DNA from: an uncultured Pseudomonadota bacterium
GTDB lineage: Bacteria; Bdellovibrionota_B; Oligoflexia; Oligoflexales; Bog-1112
Length of the DNA: 7,709 bases
NCBI GenBank assembly: GCA_937896265.1
Contig: CALBMD010000230.1
Coordinates: 1-7,709, forward strand
Direction: 5' to 3'
Part shown: positions 1-6,729 of the stretch, one piece after another
Numbering within the stretch: position 1 is the first letter of the stretch
How the letters are laid out: the number at the start of each line of letters is the position of its first letter
Notes under the pieces: generated by a model
Database searches by the model: none
Seen by the model: only the letters and a program-made list of their open reading frames with translations
Told to the model about the DNA's origin: nothing
Made by a program: the position numbers and the translations under genes

Positions 1-954
1 CTTGCTAGGGATTTGACGAAAAATTATTATGGCTATAACATGCTGGCCCGTACCGATGGCACGGATGCCGGCACCGTCTATACCTCCCTGCCAGTGAATG
101 ATGTTCCCGTTTATAATATTGAATGTGCTGCAGGTAGCCTCTATGTAACAATGGCATCTACCACTACTGGTACAGATTCCTATTCGCTTTGGCGTACCTC
201 TGATGGTACAAGCTATCAATCGATTGGAGACAATAGCTGGGTGTATACCAATCTTACTGTTATGGGAAATAAAATTTTGGCTAGAGGCCAATTTTATGAT
301 TACTACTATGGTATAAGCGACTATGAACTATCAACTATGCTTTTAACTGATACAAATCCTTCTTTTCAGCCTATTACTTTCAAATGGTCTTCTGGCCGGA
401 CGGGTGTGCCCTTTGATCCAAGTTCCGGTGCTAATCCTCAAAATTTAGTTGTTTTAAATGGTGTAACTTACTTCTCGGCAAATCACTATAATTTTGATAT
501 GGCCTATGTAAACTTCTATCTTTTTGCTTCAAACGGTACTGAGATGGGAACAACGCAGGTATTTATCGATAGCGATCAAAAACCTTTGAGATCTTATGAT
601 ATGAAGGGATTTAATAATATGGTTGTTATGCGAGGAGATGATGCGTGTAGCGGCCAAGAATTATATATGATTCGTCGCACCTCAACCTTAGGACAGAATA
701 CAAATATTGAGCGAGTTAATATTAACACCCTTGCTACCGACTCTATGTCGGCCAATATAAATCCTGATTGTAATCAAGAGTATAGTTATTCTTCATATCC
801 TGATTACTTCGTCGAAGCAGGAGGAAAAGTCTACTTTTCAGCTACATATCCCACCATTGGAACTGAACTTTTTGTAACGGATGGTACGGCTGCTGGGACA
901 CATATGGTAATTGATTTAAATCCTGGGCCATTATCCGGTTACGCTTATTATTAA
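1..954 (+). CDS. ELWxxDGTxxGT-repeat protein, 3' part (5' end outside window)
   Basis: The reading frame is open from base 1; a TTG at 13 is only the first possible start codon and has no ribosome site, so the true start lies outside the window. About 318 residues are visible. Counting from the TTG, degenerate copies of a 50-65 residue unit can be seen. Each has a strand of the type VLNGVTYFSA or AGGKVYFSA, followed by a loop of the type ELFVTDGTAAGT. Loops lie near residues 9-21, 58-70, 106-120, 169-180, 216-230 and 285-296; the first and last are closest to consensus. This pattern is known from large, usually exported beta-propeller-like proteins of unknown function. The protein ends (DLNPGPLSGYAYY) where another strand would normally follow, so it may be the natural last blade or a shortened end. 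No signal peptide, anchor or catalytic motif is visible. It is convergent with the chemotaxis operon, with 22 nt between the stops, so a functional link is not implied. The repeat class is fairly sure; the role is unknown. Confidence 0.75.
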   Translation, partial: LARDLTKNYYGYNMLARTDGTDAGTVYTSLPVNDVPVYNIECAAGSLYVTMASTTTGTDSYSLWRTSDGTSYQSIGDNSWVYTNLTVMGNKILARGQFYDYYYGISDYELSTMLLTDTNPSFQPITFKWSSGRTGVPFDPSSGANPQNLVVLNGVTYFSANHYNFDMAYVNFYLFASNGTEMGTTQVFIDSDQKPLRSYDMKGFNNMVVMRGDDACSGQELYMIRRTSTLGQNTNIERVNINTLATDSMSANINPDCNQEYSYSSYPDYFVEAGGKVYFSATYPTIGTELFVTDGTAAGTHMVIDLNPGPLSGYAYY

Positions 955-976
955 TCTACACGCCCGTATTGTTTTC

Positions 977-1621
977 TCAATTACTGCTAGCTCGTACAGC
1001 ATCTCGCAGTTTGCTAATCTTATCCATTATTTCTTCGATTTTATCTAGAGCCTGTTTAAAGTTGTGATCTTTTTCATGCAAAAGACTTAACTGTAAGACA
1101 TCACGGTAACTATTCATCCCGCTTAAAATAAGATCTTTGGTAGCATTTTTGATAGCGGTAAGATCGATACTAGGTTCGTCTTCAAAAAGATGTAGCCCAC
1201 TAGCAAAAGTATCTTTCTTAGCGATGTTGTTTTCTTCAGAAGAGAATGCTTGTAGCATCTGCACAATATCCTGAGTAGTTATTACATAGGCCATATTTTC
1301 TTTGAGGCCAGCTACCCAAGCGTTAAGGCAATCGGTAGACTTCAGCAAAACATCGACGATCTCAGGCTTCATAGTAATCTTTGCTTCACGAATATTTACT
1401 AAAAGTGTTTCCATATGGTGTGCAAAATCCCCTAAGGCATTGAATCCACAGCTCATAGCAGATCCTTTAATCGTATGAGCTAAACGAAAAATCTTATCGA
1501 TCACTGGTTTGTTGCCTGGGTTTTGTTCTAATTCGATAAAAGCGCTTTCTACAGCTTCAAGCATTTCAGAAGCTTCAGAGATGAATTCACGTCGAATAGT
1601 TAAGTCGAAGTCATCCGTCAT
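977..1621 (-). CDS. stand-alone Hpt phosphotransfer protein (CheA P1-like)
   Basis: A 214-residue protein with an N-terminal histidine phosphotransfer domain (about residues 5-110). The phosphorylatable histidine should be His49 in RLAHTIKGSA (residues 46-55), with the usual Lys52 and Gly53 after it. The segment resembles the P1 domain of CheA more than Hpt domains of hybrid phosphorelays. No kinase ATPase, CheW-like or receiver domain follows. Residues 110-214 are predicted helical by eye and end in a charged, coiled-coil-like stretch (about 185-210) that might serve dimerisation or binding. It is the last gene of the operon, and its ATG overlaps the cheR stop (ATGA). An AGGG lies 7 nt upstream of the start. 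The expected role is to accept phosphate from, or pass it to, CheA, CheY or the receiver on the CheA end. The Hpt call is firm; the partner is inferred. Confidence 0.88.
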   Translation of the reverse strand: MTDDFDLTIRREFISEASEMLEAVESAFIELEQNPGNKPVIDKIFRLAHTIKGSAMSCGFNALGDFAHHMETLLVNIREAKITMKPEIVDVLLKSTDCLNAWVAGLKENMAYVITTQDIVQMLQAFSSEENNIAKKDTFASGLHLFEDEPSIDLTAIKNATKDLILSGMNSYRDVLQLSLLHEKDHNFKQALDKIEEIMDKISKLRDAVRASSN

Positions 1622-2451
1622 TTTTTTACCCTTTTTTGGTAGAGAGTTGCCTTTGGTGTTTGGACCATCTCAAAGGCATCTGATATGCCAAGCAGGCTTT
1701 CTGCGGCACCTAGAAGCAAATATCCTCCGTCCTCCAAGCGGCTATAGAGGCGCTCTATAATGTCTTGCTTGCCTTTGGTTGATTGATAAATCAATACATT
1801 GCGGCAGAGAATAAGATCAAAAGAATCAAGCTTGGCAAAAGAGTCGCGAAGGTTTAATTTGCAAAAGCGAATATGTTTTTTAAATTCAGGTTTAATTTGC
1901 CATTCACTACTTGCCTCTTTATCAGATATTTGATGGAAATATGCCAGAAGCTGGGTTGCAGTCAAACCGCGTTGAACTTGTAGCTGGTTATAGATACCAT
2001 TTTGAGCTTGGGCAAGTGCTCGCTCGGAAATATCGCTGGCTAGGATCTCAAAACCTGAATAAGGCATTTTATCTTTTATTTTTTCGAATAAGATGGCAAG
2101 TGAATAGACTTCTTGTCCTGTGCTACAAGCGGCACTCCACACTCGTAAAGGGCGATTTTTTGGCGATGGATTAGCAAGAACAACACTCTCGATAGCAGAA
2201 AAAGCATTGTGGTCGCGAAAGAAAAGCGTTTCATTGTTTGTAGCAAAATCAAAAAGCAAGAGTTTCATAGCAGGTGTCAAAGATGTTTGAGCTGCTTTAT
2301 AAAGGTCATCGATACTAGAAAAATCAAGTTGCTTGGCAACATCGCTTAATCGCGATTCTAGCTGGTAATAGTTTTCGTGCTCATAGATGATGCCAAGTTC
2401 AGCAAAAATAAGCGAAGCGAAATATGCAATGATAGAATCAGATGTGGTCAT
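1618..2451 (-). CDS. cheR: chemoreceptor glutamate methyltransferase CheR
   Basis: CheR uses S-adenosylmethionine to methylate glutamates on chemoreceptors, countering CheB during adaptation. The 277-residue protein has the helical N-terminal domain (about 1-75) with NETLFFRD at 73-80, the SAM-binding motif WSAACSTGQEVYSLA at 105-119, the acidic strand ILASDIS at 136-142, and FDLILCRNVLIYQ at 211-223, the usual CheR signature. GGYLLLGAAESL (242-253) matches the family's C-terminal strand region. Length is normal for the family. I place the start at the ATG at 2451. A GTG nine bases upstream (2460) would add three residues but has no ribosome site, whereas GGTGAGG sits just before the ATG. The gene overlaps the cheY end by 14 nt and hpt by 4 nt, which suggests coupled translation. 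The receptor in this operon lacks a CheR-docking pentapeptide at its C-terminus, so CheR probably acts without tethering. Confidence 0.95.
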   Translation of the reverse strand: MTTSDSIIAYFASLIFAELGIIYEHENYYQLESRLSDVAKQLDFSSIDDLYKAAQTSLTPAMKLLLFDFATNNETLFFRDHNAFSAIESVVLANPSPKNRPLRVWSAACSTGQEVYSLAILFEKIKDKMPYSGFEILASDISERALAQAQNGIYNQLQVQRGLTATQLLAYFHQISDKEASSEWQIKPEFKKHIRFCKLNLRDSFAKLDSFDLILCRNVLIYQSTKGKQDIIERLYSRLEDGGYLLLGAAESLLGISDAFEMVQTPKATLYQKRVKK

Positions 2452-2812
2452 TAACCTCACCGCTGATCGCTTGGATTTTTTCGATTAAAATATCTCTAGT
2501 AAAAGGTTTTATAATATAATCATTAGCGCCAGCTTCTAAGGCCTCTTGAATACGAGAAGCCTCACCTCGAGAGGTAACCATAATAACTGGCACTTGGATT
2601 CCTTGTTTACGAACTTCTCGCAGAGTTTCAATACCAGAAAGCACTGGCATCTCCCAGTCTAGAAGAATTATAGTGTAGTCAGGGTTAGTTTTTAGGCAAA
2701 CCAGAGCTTCTTTACCATTGAAAGCTTGATCTAATTCGCAAGCATAGCCTAGAAGAGCCTCACGGATGAAGGCATGTACAGCTCTGGCATCATCAACAAT
2801 AAGGATCTTCAT
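2438..2812 (-). CDS. cheY: single-domain response regulator CheY
   Basis: A 124-residue lone receiver domain, the usual CheY size, with no output domain. The acidic pocket is Asp7 and Asp8 (ILIVDDAR), and the phosphoacceptor is Asp52 (IILLDWEMP). The switch Thr80 lies in IMVTSRG, the aromatic switch residue is Tyr99, and the conserved lysine is Lys102 (IIKPF). All residues needed for phosphorylation are present. In the cell it would take phosphate from CheA (or the Hpt protein of this operon) and act on a motor or another target. The target cannot be named because no flagellar or pilus gene is visible. The start ATG overlaps the preceding stop (ATGA), with AAAAAGG 7 nt upstream. It sits directly before cheR. 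A dedicated CheY phosphatase is not visible in the window. Confidence 0.93.
   Translation of the reverse strand: MKILIVDDARAVHAFIREALLGYACELDQAFNGKEALVCLKTNPDYTIILLDWEMPVLSGIETLREVRKQGIQVPVIMVTSRGEASRIQEALEAGANDYIIKPFTRDILIEKIQAISGEVNDHI
2455..2461 (-). promoter_or_regulatory. ribosome binding site deciding the cheR start
   Basis: GGTGAGG lies 3 nt before the ATG at 2451; its GGTGA part is 5 nt away. It lies inside the cheY coding end. The alternative GTG start at 2460 overlaps this site and has no such sequence upstream, which favours the ATG. Confidence 0.6.
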
Positions 2813-3612
2813 GACATAACCTTTTTATCTGTAAGATCAGTCAAGATATTTTCTAGGCGTTGACTCCAATCATTTTGCGTTAGGTACTCTTTCTCTCCAA
2901 CGCCATCTTGAGCAGCTTCTCGTATACCCCATGCAATTTCAAGAGCAGCGCATAATTGATCATTCCAAGTAGGAGTTGCCGGATTTGCAGTTTCCAGAGC
3001 TCTCCAAAGTTGGGTTGAGATGTGAAGCTCAGCATAATTTGCCATTACACCCAAACCATGTATCAAAGAACGCAAACGAGGAGATTTAGCTTTTTCTTTA
3101 GCTTCGGATTTTCCTAACAAAAGTATTTCGTTTTGTACTTTGGCATCAAAAGTTTTGCTATAGAAATGAATCAAGGCTGGATCAAAAGTAATTGTAGGAG
3201 TTTGAGAAGATTTTGTTAAAATATCTTGAGTTCTCTGTTGAACAGCAGGCTTTTGTCCAGGGTTTGCCGCAATAAACTCATCTAAAGCTTTACTTAGATC
3301 AGCGAGACTTAACTTTTCTTCTTCTACTAAGATTTGCCCAAGTGGGTGCCTTTTAGCAGCAATTTGGCGAATAACTTCTTTTTCTAGGTTTGGAGACCAA
3401 AGACCAAGAATCTGGCAAGACTCTCTATAGTCTCCGCCTGTGCGCCACTGCTGCACAAAAGCGTTTAATTGATCTGAGACAGATAACATTCTACTAGCTC
3501 TGACAAAATTAGCAACTGAAGGCAATGTGTCGAGCTGTTTAATAAGAGCTGTTAAGAGAGCATCTTCGTCGATGTAGCCTTTTTCCATGAGAAATTGACC
3601 AAAGAACTTCAT
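2809..3612 (-). CDS. uncharacterised chemotaxis-operon protein with degenerate helical repeats and Hpt-like segment
   Basis: I do not recognise a named family. The 267-residue protein is soluble and has no signal peptide or membrane segment. Residues 1-115 look like four degenerate 25-30 residue helical units, near 4-26, 31-55, 62-85 and 91-113. The first (FGQFLMEKGYIDED...) and fourth (LGQILVEEEKLSLAD...) resemble the LGxxLxxxGxIxxxxLxxAL pattern of MshEN / type II secretion ATPase N-terminal domains, but key residues for cyclic-di-GMP binding are not all kept. A polar linker (116-140) leads to a helical second half (145-262). In this half, RSLIHGLGVMANYAEL (181-196) is laid out like an Hpt active helix, but the Lys-Gly after the histidine are missing. 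The start at 3612 has AGGAG 7 nt upstream and overlaps the cheB stop (TAATG); a longer start at 3651 lies inside cheB and has no such support. Its place between cheB and cheY implies a signalling role, as an adaptor, phosphatase or pseudo-phosphotransferase. All of these are guesses. Confidence 0.82.
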   Translation of the reverse strand: MKFFGQFLMEKGYIDEDALLTALIKQLDTLPSVANFVRASRMLSVSDQLNAFVQQWRTGGDYRESCQILGLWSPNLEKEVIRQIAAKRHPLGQILVEEEKLSLADLSKALDEFIAANPGQKPAVQQRTQDILTKSSQTPTITFDPALIHFYSKTFDAKVQNEILLLGKSEAKEKAKSPRLRSLIHGLGVMANYAELHISTQLWRALETANPATPTWNDQLCAALEIAWGIREAAQDGVGEKEYLTQNDWSQRLENILTDLTDKKVMS

Positions 3613-4676
3613 TATGATGCTCCTGCTAAACGAGCTAGTATTTTTCCGCATGCTTCTATGTTCATTATTTCGTCATAGGCTCCAGAGCTGTAAACAGCAC
3701 CTGGCATGCCCCAAACTGTAGAGCTTTCACGATCTTGGATAAAGACTGCACCCCCAACATTTTTGATAGCTTCTGCTCCTTCTTTACCATCAGCTCCCAT
3801 CCCAGTCAAAATGATGCCAAGGCTCTTATGGCCATAAACTTCGGCTAGGCTGGTAAGCAAAGGATCTGCTGCAGGGCGCATTTCATTAACTTTGTTTTCT
3901 TGATTTAGATGGATAGTTGGTTTGCTATTTTTGTTTGCAATAGTCATATGGTAATTGCCAGGGGCAATATAGACACGGCCTGGCTTAATAAGTTCACCAT
4001 CAACCCCTTCTTTACAATCGACGCCAGCAATGTCACTAAGTCGTGCTGCTAGGGATTGAGTAAAAAGCGGAGGCATATGCTGGACGATAAAGATGGGTAC
4101 ATTAAGAGGTTGTCTTAGGTATGAAAAAAGTTGTTCTAAAACACGTGGACCACCTGTTGAGCTTGCTAAAGCAATAGCTTCAGGTTGAAAGGTAGAAAGA
4201 TTAATTGATTCATACGGAGTTTTGTTTTGATTAACACTGTTTGATTCAGTTAAGATTGGTTCCAATGGCCTTTGGATAAATTGAATGACTTTCGGTACTA
4301 GTTCTGCTGCAATGTGCAGATATGCTTGTTCGAAATTAAAATGATCACCTTTTGGCTTGAGCACAAAATCACTTGCACCTAAAGATAAAGCATGCACAGT
4401 ATCCTTTGCTGATCTTCCGGTCTGGCTAGCAAAAACCAGAGAACGCAAGCGACCGACAAAGCCCAACTTTTTCAATTCCTCAAGAAGCATCAGCCCATCC
4501 ATATCGGGCATGTTCAGATCAATGATGATCAAATCGACCATTTTTTGCTGTAAGATTTGAAGAGCAATGAGCCCATTAGAAGCTGCTCCCACAATATCTA
4601 CACCTGGCACCATCTCCAGGGCTTTTTTGATCTGACTTCGAAACGTAACTGAGTCATCAACAATTAAGACTCGCAT
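3612..4676 (-). CDS. cheB: chemoreceptor methylesterase / glutamine deamidase CheB
   Basis: CheB removes methyl groups from receptor glutamates, and usually deamidates receptor glutamines, once its receiver is phosphorylated by CheA. The 354-residue protein is full length (about 350 in the family). The receiver is at residues 1-125, with Asp7 and Asp8, phosphoacceptor Asp53 (IIIDLNMP), Ser84 as probable switch residue in VFASQTG, and Lys107 in VLKPK. A linker of about 40 residues follows. The esterase domain spans about 165-350, with the catalytic triad inferred as Ser173 (ASSTGGP), His200 (IVQHMPP) and Asp296 (LTGMGADG). MRPAAD at 266-271 is also a family signature. The ATG at 4676 has GAGGT 6 nt upstream, overlapping the receptor gene's stop; the gap to that gene is 10 nt. 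No cheD is seen, so any receptor deamidation would fall to CheB. Confidence 0.96.
   Translation of the reverse strand: MRVLIVDDSVTFRSQIKKALEMVPGVDIVGAASNGLIALQILQQKMVDLIIIDLNMPDMDGLMLLEELKKLGFVGRLRSLVFASQTGRSAKDTVHALSLGASDFVLKPKGDHFNFEQAYLHIAAELVPKVIQFIQRPLEPILTESNSVNQNKTPYESINLSTFQPEAIALASSTGGPRVLEQLFSYLRQPLNVPIFIVQHMPPLFTQSLAARLSDIAGVDCKEGVDGELIKPGRVYIAPGNYHMTIANKNSKPTIHLNQENKVNEMRPAADPLLTSLAEVYGHKSLGIILTGMGADGKEGAEAIKNVGGAVFIQDRESSTVWGMPGAVYSSGAYDEIMNIEACGKILARLAGAS
3620..3624 (-). promoter_or_regulatory. ribosome binding site deciding the start of the 267-residue gene
   Basis: AGGAG lies 7 nt before the ATG at 3612, inside the cheB 3' end. It supports this start over the upstream in-frame ATG at 3651, and makes translational coupling through the TAATG stop-start overlap likely. 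Confidence 0.7.
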
Positions 4677-4686
4677 GCTATGACCT

Positions 4687-6267
4687 CTAGCTTTGGATTC
4701 TTTTTACCATGTCTTGCAAGCGTGTAGATAAATCAGAAAGGCCTTTAGCTGCATCTAAAACTTGACCTGAACCTATTGCGGCTTCATTTGCGACAGTGTT
4801 AACAGTACGCACATTGGAAGTAATTTTTTGTACACCAGTGTTTGATTCTTTGACCACCCTAGCCACTTCGCTGGTAGTTGCAGCCTGTTCTTCAACGCTA
4901 GCAGCAATAGCACCAGCGATACCGTTTAAACGTTCTATGCTTTGACTGATACCAGAGATAGCTTGTACAGCAGCTTGGGAATCAGCTTGAATAGCTCCAA
5001 TTTTGTTAGTAATCTCCTCAGTTGCTTTTGCAGTCTGTTTAGCTAATTCTTTGACCTCATTAGCTACAACAGCAAAACCTCGGCCAGCATCTCCCGCTCG
5101 AGCAGCTTCAATAGTCGCATTGAGAGCTAATAAGTTAGTTTGCTGAGCAATAGAAGAGATAACTTTAATAACATTGCCAATTTCTTTGCTCGAGTCACCG
5201 AGTTTTTGAATCGTTTGATTTGTCGCTTGCGCCTGTGATTTTGTTTCACTAGACATTTTTGATGCTTCGGTTGCATTGCGAGCTATTTCTTTAATAGAGG
5301 CCTGCATTTCCTCGGTGTTTGTAGCCACAACATCAACTCCTTTAGCTACATTTTCCGCTGTGCGAGTGGCTTCATGAGATTGCTCGGTGGTTTGTCTAGA
5401 ATTAGTAGCTAATTGTGTTGCTGATGCCATTAACTGCTGCGCAGAAGAGGCGGCTTGGCTCGAAGCTAATGAAAGTTCTTCAATAACCTTGATCTTGTTT
5501 GTGATGTCAGTAGCATACTTCACTACTTTGCATGGCTTGTTATTAATATCAAAAATAGGGTTATAAGAAGCTTGAATCCAAACTTCACGCCCCCCTTTAC
5601 CGATACGCTTATACTCTGCAACTTCATATTCACCGCGGTTAAGCTTCTCCCAGAACTGACGATATTCAGTACTTCTTTTGAAAGCATCTTCCACAAACAT
5701 GCTGTGGTGTTGGCCTTGGATTTCAGACAAAGAATATCCCATGGCTGATAAGAAGTTGTCATTAGCTGTAATAACAGTGCCATCAAGATTGAATTCAATC
5801 ATAGCTTGAGATTTAGAAATAGCGTTGACTTTTCCTTCAAGATCAACAAATGCCAAGCGATCGCTTGTGCTAACTTGAGCCATTTTCATAATCTTAACAA
5901 CATGGCCTCCTCGGTCACGAAGCGGCATATATGAAGCTCTGATCCAGACAGGTGCGCCTGTCTTTTTTATACGTTTAAACTCGCGAGTTTGTTCTTTGCC
6001 TTGGTTGAGCTCTTCCCAGAAACGCTTATAGGGTAAGCTATTGGCAAAGTCATCACTGACAAACATACGATGATGGCGCCCTTGAACCTCTGGTAGTGTA
6101 TATCCCATGACATTAAGGAATAAATCATTGGCCGTTAAGACAATCCCATTTGGATCAAATTCAATGCAGGCAAAGCTATTATTAATAGCTTGCATTAAGC
6201 CATCTGTGTCATGTGTATGGCGGCTTTTTGCGTTTTCGTTGACTTTTAACGCGGCATTGGATTTCAT
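4687..6267 (-). CDS. soluble methyl-accepting chemoreceptor with two PAS domains (BdlA-like)
   Basis: A 526-residue chemoreceptor that should control CheA through CheW. Residues 27-135 and 150-258 are two PAS domains of the same subtype (QGRHHRMFV and QGQHHSMFV). They align at an offset of 122 residues, with about 47 of 83 positions identical by hand. From about 265 onwards lies the helical signalling domain. Its tip contains [17 protein letters not shown] (376-392) followed by [17 protein letters not shown] (393-409), the part that binds CheA and CheW. Candidate methylation sites are Glu319-Glu320 ([10 protein letters not shown]) and Glu459-Glu460 ([10 protein letters not shown]). There is no transmembrane segment or HAMP domain, so the protein is cytoplasmic. 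The layout matches BdlA of Pseudomonas, a biofilm dispersion receptor, but the ligand cannot be read from sequence. The C-terminus (DMVKRIQS) lacks a CheR-binding pentapeptide. The ATG at 6267 has GAGGAG 7 nt upstream, overlapping the cheW stop. Confidence 0.95.
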   Translation of the reverse strand: MKSNAALKVNENAKSRHTHDTDGLMQAINNSFACIEFDPNGIVLTANDLFLNVMGYTLPEVQGRHHRMFVSDDFANSLPYKRFWEELNQGKEQTREFKRIKKTGAPVWIRASYMPLRDRGGHVVKIMKMAQVSTSDRLAFVDLEGKVNAISKSQAMIEFNLDGTVITANDNFLSAMGYSLSEIQGQHHSMFVEDAFKRSTEYRQFWEKLNRGEYEVAEYKRIGKGGREVWIQASYNPIFDINNKPCKVVKYATDITNKIKVIEELSLASSQAASSAQQLMASATQLATNSRQTTEQSHEATRTAENVAKGVDVVATNTEEMQASIKEIARNATEASKMSSETKSQAQATNQTIQKLGDSSKEIGNVIKVISSIAQQTNLLALNATIEAARAGDAGRGFAVVANEVKELAKQTAKATEEITNKIGAIQADSQAAVQAISGISQSIERLNGIAGAIAASVEEQAATTSEVARVVKESNTGVQKITSNVRTVNTVANEAAIGSGQVLDAAKGLSDLSTRLQDMVKRIQS

Positions 6268-6279
6268 AGGATATCTCCT

Positions 6280-6729
6280 CTATGTGTTCACTGTTTTAAA
6301 AAGATGCTCAATATCGATTACGCTTAATAGACCGTCTTTGAGTTTATAGACACCTGCAATATATGCCCCAAGGTTTTTAGGGATAGTAGCTGGCGCAGCT
6401 TCATATGTTGCACGCGAAACCTCAATAACATCACCAATTTCATCAACAAGCAATGAAACCAAATCACCGTCAAGTTGACAAACGACATTCATTGGTTCAC
6501 GGTGATCGCTTCCTAAACCAAAGAGTTCGCGTAGACCAATAGCGGTTGCTACTTGTCCACGAAGATTGATAAGACCTCGGATAAAGCTAGCTGCTAGAGG
6601 TATTTTTGTCATAGTGATAGGCCGCACCACTTCTTGTACTTTGGTAACATCGATCCCGCAAAGGCGGTCAGCAATAATAAAAGTGGCATATTGTTCTAAA
6701 ATTTCAGTATCTTGAATATTAGGTGCCAT
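6280..6729 (-). CDS. cheW: chemotaxis coupling protein CheW
   Basis: A 149-residue single-domain CheW scaffold that joins receptor tips to the CheA kinase in signalling arrays. Typical features are the N-terminal strand QYATFIIADRLCGIDV (13-28), VQEVVRP (31-37), the central signature FIRGLINLRGQVATAIGL (49-66) and LLVDEIGDVIEV (93-104). Length is normal. I choose the ATG at 6729 because AAGGAGA precedes it by 6 nt. An in-frame ATG at 6774 would add a basic 15-residue stretch not typical of CheW and would lie deeper inside the upstream gene. With the chosen start the overlap with the upstream stop is 11 nt. It lies directly before the receptor gene, so the two are probably made together and work as partners. 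Confidence 0.94.
   Translation of the reverse strand: MAPNIQDTEILEQYATFIIADRLCGIDVTKVQEVVRPITMTKIPLAASFIRGLINLRGQVATAIGLRELFGLGSDHREPMNVVCQLDGDLVSLLVDEIGDVIEVSRATYEAAPATIPKNLGAYIAGVYKLKDGLLSVIDIEHLFKTVNT

Noticed and set aside
980..1000. Short inverted pair TGCT...AGCA just inside the hpt end, as a terminator.
   Set aside because: The stem is only 4 bp with a 9-nt loop and no T-run, and it lies within coding sequence.
1509..1760. Plus-strand open frames of 60-110 codons antisense to the che genes (for example 1509-1760, 1911-2174, 4357-4560, 6107-6349, 6723-7064, 7428-7622).
   Set aside because: All lie opposite well-conserved coding regions, have no family resemblance and are explained as mirror frames of real genes.
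3613..3651. Longer start for the 267-residue protein at 3651 (13 extra residues).
   Set aside because: It lies inside cheB without a Shine-Dalgarno sequence, while AGGAG precedes the ATG at 3612 at ideal spacing.
5523..5798. A 91-codon minus-strand open frame inside the receptor gene.
   Set aside because: It overlaps the second PAS domain, which is clearly coded in another frame, and has no recognisable domain or ribosome site.
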